Below, one piece after another: positions 46,478 to 59,300 of a stretch of DNA of 64,000 nt (positions are counted from its first letter, which is position 1; each line of letters opens with the position of its first letter). This stretch comes from Gossypium raimondii (lineage: Eukaryota > Streptophyta > Magnoliopsida > Malvales > Malvaceae): NCBI RefSeq assembly GCF_025698545.1, contig NC_068571.1, positions 52,113,733 through 52,177,732 of the forward strand, in the 5' to 3' direction. The notes beneath the pieces were generated by a model. It searched no databases and was not told the DNA's origin. It was given only the letters and a program-made list of their open reading frames with translations. The translations under genes were made by a program, and so were the position numbers.

Positions 46478-47290
46478 AGTTGTTATAAACTTTTGAGATT
46501 TTATTGTTTGGCTCTATGACGACTTTTTAGTTCGGTTTTTCACCGTCAGTGTATTAAATAATAAATATTTAATTTTTAGTATATTTTGATTTATTTTCAA
46601 TTTAGGGTCTGTTTGATTGCCAGTAAAATATTTTCCGTAAAATAATTTCGGGAAAATGTTTTACTTTTCTGTAAAATGATTTACTGGAAAATATTTTTGG
46701 TGTTTGATTGAATCGAGTAAAATATTTTCTACTGTTTTATGATTTCTTGAAATATTTTTGAAAAATTATTTTACATATATTGATATATATTAATAAATTT
46801 TATATTTTAAATTATTTTACATATATTGCAATGATTTATTTATAATAATACTCAACTATTAAGCCACATATTAATCGTTATAAATTGAAAAAAATTAATA
46901 TAAAATAAATTATTTGTAATTGTGTTAAAAAAACAAGTATTGAATAATTAAAAAAATAAGTTACTAGAAAATCGATAAATAGAAGCAATTTTCTACCGGA
47001 AATGAAGGAAAGAATGAAGAAGGCGATAGAAAGGAGAGAACGGAAAATGTCTTACGGAAATTGAAAGGGTAAGACATTTTCCCTAAAATGTAACCCATTT
47101 TCCCTTGTTTTGGAGTTCATTTTCCAAATGGAAAATGTTTTCCGCCAATCAAACGCTGGAAAAGTTGTTATAAACTTTTGAGATTTTATTGTTTGGCTCT
47201 ATGACAACTTTTTTGTTCGGTTTTTCACCGTCAGTGTATTAAATAATAAATATTTAATTTTTAGTATATTTTGATTTATTTTCAATTTAG
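46478..47290. repeat. 128-bp direct repeats flanking a MITE
   Basis: 46478-46605 and 47163-47290 are near-identical (both begin AGTTGTTATAAACTTTTGAG and end TTTATTTTCAATTTAG), exactly 685 bases apart, with only a few differences. The first copy is in or just after the NF-YA 3'UTR. The intervening DNA is one MITE. This is far longer than a transposon target duplication, so it reflects a duplication or recombination event around the insertion. Confidence 0.9.
46606..47160. mobile_element. MITE between the 128-bp repeats
   Basis: Left end GGTCTGTTTGATTGCCAGTA; right end CGCCAATCAAACGCTGGAAA, an imperfect inverted repeat sharing GTTTGATTG. The arms are rich in GGAAAAT/ATTTTCC words. Non-coding; superfamily not assigned. 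Confidence 0.7.
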
Positions 47291-47403
47291 TTTTAGAGTT
47301 TTGATGTTTTCAATGTTATTATTTTTTTTTATTTTTAATATTAAGCGCTTTATGGGTTGTAGGAGGACAATGAAGTTGAAGAGGCACCATATCCGAACTG
47401 TTC

Positions 47404-47870
47404 TATTTTAATATTTTGGGTATACTTAATTTCAAAAGTTAATAAAATTATTATTGAGCTATTTGAAAGTTTTTATTTAAGTTACTAGGCTGTTAAAATC
47501 GTCTTTATATAACCTTCTCTATTCGCATTATTTGCACCAATCAAAAGTTCCATTTTCCCCTTCTCTTTTACAACTTAATTTTTTTTTCATGAAACTGCTT
47601 TGAACATTAGGAATGTTTTCGACATTGGTCGTTAGATAACTTAGAGTTAAGGTATATTTTACTCATCAATGGGTATTGATCTACTGTATCAATCGTTTAA
47701 TCATTGTTTGGAGCTCGTAAGATGGACTTTTAAAAAAAAAACTTAATAACTCAGTGACTTAAATAAAAACTTTCAAATAATTCAACGATTATTTTATAAC
47801 TTTTTAAAATTTGAATAACTAAAACGTAAACTTATTAATAATTAATTATCTTAAATGTAATTTACCTTAA
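47404..47870. mobile_element. MITE with long terminal inverted repeats (copy 3)
   Basis: Shows TTGAGCTATTTGAAAGTTTT and TTAAGTTACTAGGCTGTTAA in the left arm and AATAAAAACTTTCAAATAAT ... AAACGTAAACTTATTAATAA in the right arm. Same family as 3047-3593 and 4203-4690, including the central TCATCAATGGGTATTGATCT word. Confidence 0.6.
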
Positions 47871-48234
47871 TAATTTTATTGATCCAATATTTATTTTTGT
47901 AGGAAAACTCGAAAAGGATTAAACGAACCAAAAGGATGGAATTTGGAGTACACAACAAGATGTTGGGTGACATAAACATATAGTGTCTAGCAACATAAAG
48001 CCTTGATATGGTGTTGTTATATTACTTTTTGTACGAAGGAGAGATGTTATTTTCGATGCTTGAATCTTAAAAGTAAAAAGATAATTTCAATTTCTCTTAA
48101 TTTTGAAATTAAGCATATTAACTTTTTTCCTAAAGAATTGAATGTAATTTAATTTGTCTATTTTGAAAGTGAGTAAATAAAGATAATTAATTATCTGTTA
48201 ATATCTTTCATCGTTGTATATAATTTTAATTAGT
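47871..48234. other. AT-rich intergenic DNA
   Basis: No feature recognised. Confidence 0.3.
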
Positions 48235-48410
48235 ATAATAACAAATTTAGCCTTCAATGTTTATATATTTTGTCATTTTAGCTTTAATTTAAAAGATTAA
48301 CAAATTCGCCTCAACGTTTACATATTTACACAAATGTTACAAGATAAATTTGTTAAATTATGATCAAATTGACGAAATATGTAAACTTTGAAGGCTAAAT
48401 TTGTTATTAT
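48235..48410. mobile_element. Short palindromic MITE
   Basis: Left ATAATAACAAATTTAGCCTT, right GGCTAAATTTGTTATTAT, a nearly perfect inverted repeat whose arms continue inward (TTTTGTCATTT against AATTGACGAAAT). TA dinucleotides flank both ends, as in Tc1/mariner-like insertions, but the ends are AT-rich so this is not decisive. It shares ends with 7793-8410. Confidence 0.7.
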
Positions 48411-48874
48411 ATCAATCAAAATAATGTATAATTGATAGAAAACATTAATGACGCGATTAATTATCTTAGTTACTCACTTTTAAAATTAATAAAATTAAAT
48501 TACTTTAATTTTTTTTAAATGTACCAGCTTGCTCATTTCAAAATTAAAAGAGACGGGAAAGATTTTTTTAATCAATCCTAAATCTTAAAATATCAACACA
48601 AAACTTCAATTGCCTGTTCTTCTAAGTTGTTGGCTCTATTATTATATTTGTTAGCTTAGTGGTAAACTTACGTGGATTTGCAATTAATTGACACGTTTCA
48701 AAATTTGACATTTGTGTTTGTAAACTTTTTCTCTCAACCTTTGCATATATAGATATATATGACACAACATGATATAGGTAAAAAAATGTATTTATAAAAG
48801 TTTTATATTAAAAATAAGTGAGGCTTTAGTTTAAATTTAAGTGTCCCAATTTCAATTTAATTATAGTAATAATT

Positions 48875-49010
48875 TATGGCCGACAAAGTATTAGTTTAAT
48901 TGGTATCGACATTATTGCTAGTGTAGAAGGAAGTGAGTTCAAACATACTTAAGAGCCTTTATCCTCTTTTTAAAGGAATAATATGATATTATGGGTAATT
49001 CTAAGCATTA
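48875..49010 (+). repeat. tRNA-related SINE-like repeat (copy 3)
   Basis: AGTTTAATTGGTATCGACAT, then GAAGTGAGTTCAAACATAC and CTTTATCCTCTTTTTAAAGG, the same order as in 4081-4200 and 7122-7250. Confidence 0.5.
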
Positions 49011-50320
49011 TATCAGTATATATATTAATAATTTATTAAAAATATAGAAAGATAAAAACACCCTTGTATTAATATTTATTAATTTATAAATATAAAAATA
49101 TTTTAATAATTTTTAAATTGAATCGGTACTTAAATCATAACACTAATCTAATCAAACACATAATATTAATATTTACCTGTGTATCAAAGAGAGTCATATT
49201 ATTTTCTGGTTCTCCATATTGAAAACTTTGCTTCTTATTAATTAAAAAAATTATGTGGTGATATTTCAAACTTAAAATCCGAATAAAATTACTAATCTTA
49301 CAAATATTTTTACCATCACATTTATGGTTGTAAATAAAACAAATTTGAACAAGTCTTTGTTCATGTTTATTTATTTAAAATCACATGTTTGTATTTATTT
49401 GTCTAAATTAAAATAATTTATTTATAAACATTAAATTAACATGTTCATAAACATATAATTGAACATGTTCACAAACAATTAAAAATACTATAACAAACAA
49501 ATTGTGAATAAACATATTTATTATTTAAAATTTTTCTATAACAAACAAATAAATAAAATAATAACATAAATAAGTTTATTCATAAATATAATTAAACTCA
49601 ATATGCTTTGTTCATGTTGAATTCATTTAATCAATAAACCTAAAACTTTTATGTTGGTTTATTTAATTTGATAAACAAATAGAAATTAATTTATTCATAA
49701 ATTATTTATCCAACTTCTATTCATTTACAATTCTAACAATTCCAGTGATTTCCTATTTTCTCTAGTAAAAAATTGAATTTCGTTAAAGAAAACACTATAA
49801 ATATATATAAAAAATATATAAATTTAACAAATACTTGTAAGCTAAAAGTGCAGTCATTGAATTAGAAGCTTTTAACTCAATTGGATTTACACCATTATCT
49901 CAAAACAACAAATAATGACCTAAAAAAATGCAACTATTGTAAGCTAATTACACTCAAAAAAATCACTCCAAAAAATAAATAAAAAGCCAAACAAACCCCA
50001 ATAAAAAACCCAAAGGAGCCCCTTGCCCCCAAAAGAAAATTGAAAAGAAATGGAAAAAGGAGGAAAATACCCTTTTTGGGTACAAGACCAAATCTAATTC
50101 TATATTTGCACATTATCACAAAAATGGTGATAATGGCTTTTAAGAAACATATACCCCATGTTTATGGAACATGGGGAAAAAGAATCATATTGTAAACCCC
50201 TCAAAGACGTAAAAGATCATGAAAACAAAAATAAAGAGTATAGACATGACGTAGGTATATGCACAAATTAGTACAGTGATCTTGATGTGTCGATAATATG
50301 TGAGATTGTGATCGTCATTA
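49011..50320. other. AT-rich DNA and 3' flank of the myosin gene
   Basis: 49330-49720 is a low-complexity stretch of AAACAAAT/TTTGTTCATG words. 50110-50320 probably holds the myosin 3'UTR. No gene: the 61-aa minus-strand frame at 49934-50119 is a hydrophobic low-complexity translation without a domain. Confidence 0.45.
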
Positions 50321-53300
50321 TCATTCTGAACGTGGGAGTAAGAAACCGAACCCGGAATTTTCGCGGATCAGTGCCGGAGGATCGACATCGGCTATGTCTA
50401 TTTGTTGTAGGGACTTAGAGATGTCATCGACCGTAAACGGGATGCTGCATTGACATATCGATTGTACATGTATAAATCATAAAAGGTCGTATGGGGTTTA
50501 AATACTCATCTATGTGAAGCTAAATGGAGGAACAAACTTACCTTGAGTCATCGTCTAATAGGAACGAACTACTAACGGCATTGTTGGTGTCCTCAGTCAT
50601 CATAACTCTCATATTTGCAATGACCTGTATAACGAAAGAGTTCTTCGATAAATATTCCGCATGTCTTGAAAGTGGGGGAATTCGAATATTCGACAAGGGC
50701 CAGTACTGTTAGCGTTATGTATTTGGTAACTTTGAACTTACATCTGATGACACACTATGTGTTCCATATTTGTCATCCCAGTACATTGTGCTGATTCGGT
50801 ATAGTTGTTGTATGCTTAGTACCTGAAGAAATGGTGACACGAAAAAGAAAGTTGAAGATTTAATGAAGGAAAATGTTAAAGAGGTTTGATATCTGAAAGG
50901 GAAAGGTATGTACCGGGCAAAGCTCTTTAGTTATTTCGTTCAAGGTCTTTTTCGGTTTCTGATGAATAACCTGAGTCACAGAGAAACGGTCCGGCAGTGA
51001 GTCGTATGAGATCATTTATTAGAAATGGTTATTGGAACAAGAAATGCTATAAAGATTAATCTAACCAGGAATCCTATAGCCTGTCTTATGTGTTTCAGTT
51101 CATCCCATGCCAAACCTGCATACTGTTTACAGGAGGAATTTGAGAAAATGAACAAGCAAAAGAAAAAAAAATGAAAGGGTGTAACAGTCACTAAAGATCG
51201 CCGAGAGTTTACTTCCTCGGTTGCCTCGTTGCACCATTGTTCTAATTCAGCTAAACCAGCTTTCACATACTCTCCATTACTGAATGAGCAACATTCACGT
51301 CGCAAAAGAAGACTGCACAAATGTTTACGAACAATGCCACACGGTTAACAAAGGAATTAATCATAAACTTTAACTTTCTCGTATTAACACATTCATGAAC
51401 AGACATGCGGAGAGAGATACCTGTTGAATAGCTGAACGTTAATGAATGAGAATATCTGAGTGAACACTTTACGAGCTAAGAAGGGAGGTACCTGCAGAAC
51501 CAGAAAAGTGAGACTCGAATAAAAATCAGTAAAAGAGTGATTATGATTTTCTTTTCAAGCAAAGTTTCAAATCTTACATGGTTTGCTTTCATTATATTCA
51601 AATAACGGTTCAAGCTTTTAACAATACTTTGCCAATGAGCAATTAAAGCTTTCTGAACAACAGCATTTGCATGCGAACGTCCCTTCACCATACTTGCCCG
51701 TGATGTCCTAGGAGCCTGCATTTTATTGAAAATAAGTAAATTGTATGTGATGCCTGTATATTTACTAATTATTTTCAGTAGTCACCATAAATAAGCAATT
51801 ACTAAAAGTATTAGCAGTAAGTTACCAAGCTTCGTAACCCACACGACCACACATCCCCAACTCGTAAAAGATTTCTCATAGTCTTGTTTTAAAAACCGAA
51901 AAAGGAACAAAAAAAGTAGAAATAACCTGAATACACAATCCGATCAGTGGAGAGATCTCTTTCTTTAGATTGTCTCTTATCATTCCATATATCTTCTCAA
52001 GGAAGGCAGTAAGTTGTTGCTTAAACAATAATGCAGGGTACTTGGCCTCAACTTGCCGTAAGTCATCTAGCCGACTAAGTCCACGACCATTAAGAAATGA
52101 AAGACCGGCACTTTGGGGAGATGAACGTAGTCCCTAGAAAGAAGGAAAATAAAAAATAATTAAATATATGGAAAGGGTGAGATGAAATTTTCAGCAAAGA
52201 TAAAACCATTGCTTCTTACTTGGGACATCCTCCCAAAGAGTGAAGCTGATGATGCTCTTCGCCTTTGTGGTGTCCAACTTGCAGCTCCACTTGCTTTAAG
52301 CGTGCGTTGGAGCAGCATCAATAATGTCGATGAGTTGGATAACCAATATGCTAAGACATCATTATTGTCCTGGACCTTCAGTATGGTAAACATGGCTTAC
52401 ATTAGTAATAGTCTTTTCACCCCAAAAAAAGTTAGAAGACAAGACACTGACAACTTGCGGTTGTTCTCAATGCAATAGCTTTCTAGAGCTGATGGTTTTT
52501 TTCGGCTAATGATGCTGAAAACTTTAAAAGTGGAACTGTAGCTTACCTCTATGGAAGAAGCTATTGTTTGAATGATGCGGTCAAAAACTGTAGTTTTTTC
52601 CACTTCAAATGACCTCCAGTGAAGAAGACATTTGTATATGACACAAGCAGCAATTGGTTTGCACCCAGAGAATCCCAAATTTTGTGATATGCACTTGATT
52701 AGTATGTCCTGGTTCTCCTACAACACAAAAGGAAGATTATAAGCAATAAATCAAGAATGGTACATCCATATGAATACGAATCTACCACCACACAAAATTA
52801 TCAGCTAAGATATGAGAATTGAGTTTAATATTAGTGTCATGCGTTCCAACGGCCACTAACCTGCTGCTTTTCGTTGAGGCATTTCTGAGGTTTTTCCTCA
52901 GATTCAGGCTCACGTACATTTGATATGGCAAGAGTCATGTCCTGAGAAGATATGGAGCAGTAAGCAATATAATATATAAATAACAGAACATGTTATATTT
53001 TCAGTTTCTATAGTCACTAATGAAATTCCCTACCGATAAAACCTTTGTTTCTCCATTTGTAACATTTCCATTCTCGGGTGTCCTCTGCAAATTAATTAAC
53101 AAATACTCAGGATATATGTCTCTAAGCTTGTACTTACAAAATGAGGATGTGAAATGAACTAATAATATCTAATTTATACCGGAACAATCATTGTTCTTTG
53201 TCTTGTAGTCAAAGATTTTCCTGTCGGTGATATTGCCAGTGACTGCTGACGCAGTACTTGAATCTCAGATTGCGAATTGGAAAGCTTCTCTTCCAACCTG

Positions 53301-56300
53301 AAGCATAGAATTAATCAACTTTTAATAGATTGAATGAAGGTATTAAATCAAAAGGTTCTCAATTAGACATGGGAAAAAGAGACATGAAGAAAAATGGGGA
53401 CAGGGAGAAGGTGTTTAGAAAAAGCACTGCATTAAGTAAAATGTGTGGCAGATATTGAAGTGTCATTACAAACTAACACCAGACAGGATAGGAAAAGGGA
53501 GAATTAATATTGTCACTTATCAGCTTTGAGATGATTTGGTCCCTTTCTCTTTTAATTTTTTTTTCAACATTTGGATGCAAAGTAGTACTAGTTTGTTTTC
53601 AAAGTTTCTTTTCAACACGGACCTCTGCACAGATTCCTGAAGTTGATCCACTCTTCGCTCTGAATCTTCAAGTTTCTTCACCAGCTCTGCATTTCTGGCC
53701 TCAGCATCCGTACAAGCATTACGAGCCTCCTCTGTGGCTTTTCTTTCTGATTGCAATGAAGCCTGCAGAGACAAATGAAATTTCATCCCTGCTGTTATAT
53801 CTAAGTTTCTAAAGACTCCAAGATGATGACAATAATAATAATAATAGAAAGCCAAGATTTAAGTTAACTGCTCAGCAATATCTTGCAAGTTGAATTCGGT
53901 CCACATTACGCATCAAATATTATACACAATGGAAATGCATATAAGTAAATAATTATTGATTTGTTGACACCCTTAATGTTTATCCTGCAACTTCATAGAT
54001 TCATTAACATTAATTGCTTCATTTATTCATATCTTGATTGTCAATAATAATATCAGCACACGGAGCAACAGCCAGGATCATTATATACTTTAAACAGTAA
54101 ATAAAATTATTTTGCATCTATTCAAATTAAATTACTCATAGAATATCGTAGGATGGAACTAGACTGTGTAAAACTGATCATAACCATGCAGGTCAGAATT
54201 CTTACCTTCAAACTCTCTACCTCAGCAGTTAAGGAATTGACCTTTTCAGTGTCCTGAACTATAACAGGAGTCTCCTTAATGATTGGAGGAGCTTCCTCAA
54301 TAGCTTTCCGAGCTGCTTCTTGCTCTTTCTTGACTCTAGCATTTGCTTCTTCCACTTGTAATTGCATTGCTTGCAAAGATTCCTGTAACTTGGCAATTTC
54401 TTGTGCCTTCTCCTCTTCTAAATCAGTCTGATATAAATTTAGAAAGTAAAAGTTTTACTGGTTAAAACAGATGATGACTACGCTTTACAAAGACTGCAAC
54501 AATTGTAATTTATGGCATAAATTACCCTTAAACGTTTCTCCAACTGCAAACGCCATGTAAGTTCTTCCACGCGCTTTTCCAGTTTGTCTTTTGCTTCTTT
54601 TAGAGCCCCTGTTTCTCGGGCAGCCTAAACAAATTTAGAGTAATGGTTATAATGCGACTATAAAATGCAAACTGCATAAACAAAGTTGTCCTTAAAGAAT
54701 ATGATCAAACCATCTTAAGCTTTCTGAGCTCTCTCCTCGCAACCCTTCTCCTCCAACCACATTGAGTAGTAATTGCAGCTTTCTGGAGACTCCTATAATA
54801 AGAGTATGCAGCATGGCAACGCAAAGTAGCCTGAATGTTGAAAAACGGTATTAAGTCAACATTCAATTTTATGAATTGAGTTTGATACCTTTACTTCTTC
54901 AGCAATGATGTGTGCAACCTTCATCCCAAAATCATGATAATTTTATAAAGACTAAGAGAACATGTACAAGTAGTTCTAGTAGGACCTGAATGATGATTGC
55001 AGCCTTAGTTTGCTTTCTGAATCTGAATTCATTTCGAGCAGCCATTGCCCTTAAGCCAGTCTGCAATGTGATTGTAGACGACCTTACTGTTAAATAGGAT
55101 TCCCTGGCAGTGTGCCGCCTAAAGTTCTTTTGGATCTTCAAAGCACCTGCTTCCCTTCTCAACTGCTCATACAATTTGCAGGCTGATATGCCTATTGGCA
55201 GTGAAAAAGAAAGGAAAAAGGTCATAAATAAGATGAACATTTTACTGTGCTCTAGGCCAAAAAGAAAAGCATCCGATAGCCATGATTGCATTTCAAAAAA
55301 TACTTCCATACTTTTACTTCTGAAGATCATTAGCTTCATACATTTTTTAAAATCTTTTAATGACAATAAAAAGATACCTCGCCAATGAGATTGCAACATG
55401 ATGGCAGCTTTACGTAGTGCAATGAACTCCTTCCGTGCAATATATGTCCGAATTTGCCTTTGAATGGTTCTGGCTGCATGTCCAAGCACTTCTGCTCTTC
55501 TAGCATCTAACTCAGCCATCTGACCAGCTCTAAGGAAAACTTTGGTCTTACCTATCTGCCATGCAAGTTGTGTTAAACAAAGAGTAGTAAACAAATTACA
55601 AACCCACTGATAAATGAACACTGATTGTTGTGTGTATGAATGATCACACAAAATCTTTAATCATGGAGCATAAAAAATGTTCAAGAAATGAGGTGACCCT
55701 TCAGCTATTCTCCATTTTAGCTTAGATTTCAGCAGACCTTGTCCTTGTGAATGGAACTAGGACAGGAAAGTAAAATTACATTTCTGTGATAGACAAGATC
55801 TTCCCTAAATGCCATGAGTATAATTAAAAGCTTTAAGGATGTATTTCAGTTACCTGATAACCTTTCAACCCCATCTTATCCAGGATCATTTGACAGGCAA
55901 CCTTGTCATCATTACTACACATACAAAACACACAAAAGAAATGGTAAAATCATATTCAACGGTAGGGAAAAATTAAACTAGGTGCCACAAAAGACATATT
56001 ACACAAATAGCAACAGTATACTATGAAAGGGGCCACTACTTAGTGCAGTGGGCCAACTTTTGGCTAAAAAAGTTCAAAAGCGCATGTTCAAGTTCTGTAT
56101 CAACCACTTCAAGAGAAAGGATCTTATACAGAGCATCTATAACATAACCTAACATTAGTAAGATACTATGAAGCATTTATTATTAATTTATATCTTATCA
56201 AGGTAAGCATCCACTTAAGGAATACCTCTATTCTGTCCCTAAACTTATTACAGATTTACAATTTCAAAATAATAGGATTTACAACTCACTTTCCCTCCAA

Positions 56301-59300
56301 AATTTCTGGAGCAAGAACACCAAAACGGTTAAGAAACTCAGAAAATGTTCTTCTTGTTGGATATCCTGCACAGCTGATCCTAATTGCCTCAAGGACACCC
56401 TATAAGAAATAAAACGACTGATAAATTCAACTGCCATGGCCATCAAAAGGATCAATTTTGATTGTTTGGAGAAAATTATACTCACACCACATCGTAGTTG
56501 CTGAATTATATTGGCATTCTCAAAAATTGCAGGCTTGAGTACATTGTTTGGCTTCACACATCTGATATAGTGAGGTTCTGTTGAGTTCAATGTGTCCATT
56601 AAAGATTGAAGTTGAAGCTGCAATTTTCAAATTTCACTCATCATATAAGAAATTATATAAAATTCGAAGTTAAGAAGCAAATGAATCAGAGGAACCACCC
56701 ACTATATCACTGTCTCTAGAAATTATTTAAGACCATCAGCTTATATCCAAATTTGGTGCAGATCATTCTGATTCTTATAAGAATGACCAGATTTATGTTT
56801 TTTATAAGCTTTGTAATGTGTATGAGCTTCCTTAGTTTTTATAAGGACTTAATGCGTGAAGGCTACTTGATACAGAATCGAGGTTGGTTTGGTCTGACTA
56901 GGAACAAGTACACTACTATGATGCCCAAAACATTAGTTATAGGGTCATGTTTTGAATTAGAGATCAAAGAGGTTTTTAACCCCTTTATTTAAGTAGGTTT
57001 GAAGCATTTTGAAAGCTTCACTTTTCCAATGAACATTAGTCTGCATTTTGTAACATATGGGAACTGATGAACCTATGTTACCCGAACTCTTCATTTTCTC
57101 CAAAGTACTCATGTTTAACACTTGTATCCAACACATATTTGAACATGGGTATGAGCTTATAGCTCTCAAAATATCTGCGAAGTTTTAAAAATTTTGAGTA
57201 TATTTGTTCCTGGCGTCCATATCTAACACTCATCTCAAGTCCGGGTAACATAGGAATCAACCAATTGATTTCATACTTGAAAAAAAAAGAAGTTAAATAA
57301 CACTGATGAAAACTGTAGGCACCTAATTTTGTCCAGGCTTACGACTTTGAGTTAATTGGACCCTAGGATCGTTGGATGAGAGCTAAAGTTGATTTTTATT
57401 TTAAGGTTAACTAAAATTAACTTTAAAATTAAAATCAAACTTAGATTTTGAGACGAAGACTGAATCGAACTGATTTTACAAGTTTTGGACTTCAATTGAA
57501 TTTTACAAGTAAATTGGGATTGGATTTAAATTAATTTTAAATTTATCTTGAGATTATTTTTTAAGTTTAATTTCAATTTAATAAAATTTTTAGAAAATTC
57601 CGCATGATGGGTGGATATTAGGATATCTATATATAGTTTTCGAAGAAAAATATTTTTAAATAAAATTATTCTTGAAATAAAAATATTTTGGGTTTGGTTT
57701 TAAATAAATATTTTATTAAAACCCATTTTATTTAAATTGATCCAAATTGGGTCAAGCCCAAGCTTAAGGTTAAAATCGGGTCAAGTCCAAGTCTGAATTC
57801 AATTCAAATTGGGTCAAGTCAGAAGCCCAAGTCCAATCGGTTCAAGGGAGAGTCAAGGGAGTTAAAGTGGTATTTATTACCATTTAACACCATTTATTGT
57901 ATTATTTATTTAGTATTTATTTTTTTTTTTTCGAAATATTAATAAAAACAAAATAAAAGGGAAAAAGTGAAATATTGGAAGAAACTTTCCGATCAAGATG
58001 TTTTGTTTTTGCTTGAAATTTAATTTAGTTTTTATTTATTTTAATTATTTATTTGGTTTTCAAAAACAAATTCATTTTTTTATTTTGATTATTTATTTGT
58101 TTATTTAAGTATTTAAGTTCGTTTGCTTGCTTGCTTTTTTTTAGTCTTTATTTTTGCTTTACAATTTTAGTTCATTATTAGTAATTTAATATTTTTTTCT
58201 TTATTTAGATTCAGATATTTTAATATTTTATGGAGTCATTTGGTGTATAGATTAATTATGATTAAAATATGAAACCCCTAATAAAACGTCAAGATTAAGG
58301 TGATACTATTTTCGGACAAGCGTTGTAAAAGTATTAACCTTTCCTTATGCATAATCGTACTCCTAAACCTAAACCTGGTAAAGTAGACCGAATTTGTTCT
58401 TTTAGAATTTCCCTTAGGTTTTCCCTAGGTTAATTCTAAAATGAATAGATTCATAGATGGCTAACCACACCTAATCTAGAATTAGTTAGTGGCAACTTCC
58501 TATTTTGATTTCTGTGTCTAGCATGTCGGAATCACATTCGACATGTTAGAATCACATCTGACATGTTATGACAAGAACCACAGTTAATTTGATAAACAAA
58601 GTTGATAAATGGATCTGTAATACCTTAAAGCGTGATCCAATGGACGAAAATTTAGATGATTTTGAAGACTCCTCGGCCGGAGGAGGAAACAAACTAGCCA
58701 CAAAGGAGCATGTTGAGGCGGTCAAAAGATCCTGATGTTCAGCCACGACATAATCTTTGTTCTTGTCAAGGAACAAATCAGCCAGATAAGTAACCTGGAT
58801 AGAAGACAACATAACATACATTTGAGCTATTCTCATAGTCAAAGAAATTTTGTAGATATACTAAAGCAAAACATGTTACCTCCCCAGCATAGTGAGAAAT
58901 AGTAAAACTAGTACGAGATAGCTTCGGTTTGATAAAACGCTTGTTGTTTTTGAATGTCTGGAACAACTTCTGAGCAAATGTTTCATGTGTGGACTTAGGA
59001 AACATACTGTATAAAGCAGTCAAGTAAACATGAAATCAACCAAAAGCAAAAATATGGTAAAAAAGTGACTGACAATGCATGTATCTTCTTCATTAAATAT
59101 GTATACACGTGCACATAAGCAGTAGTGAATTGAAACATATCAAATAGAGCAAAATAGTAGCTGCATACCAAGCTTCATCGAGAAGTGCAATGATTCCTCC
59201 AGGTTTCTGCAGAAAGATAGAGCAAGTAATCGTAATTAGGCAACAAGATGCATGAGAAGCCAGTGACGGATGCTAAAACTTCAAAAAACAAAACTGTCAT

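Noticed and set aside
54932-55651. A long 239-aa minus-strand frame as a separate gene
   Set aside because: It is read-through of myosin exons 20 and 21 (IQ motifs) together with the intron between them.
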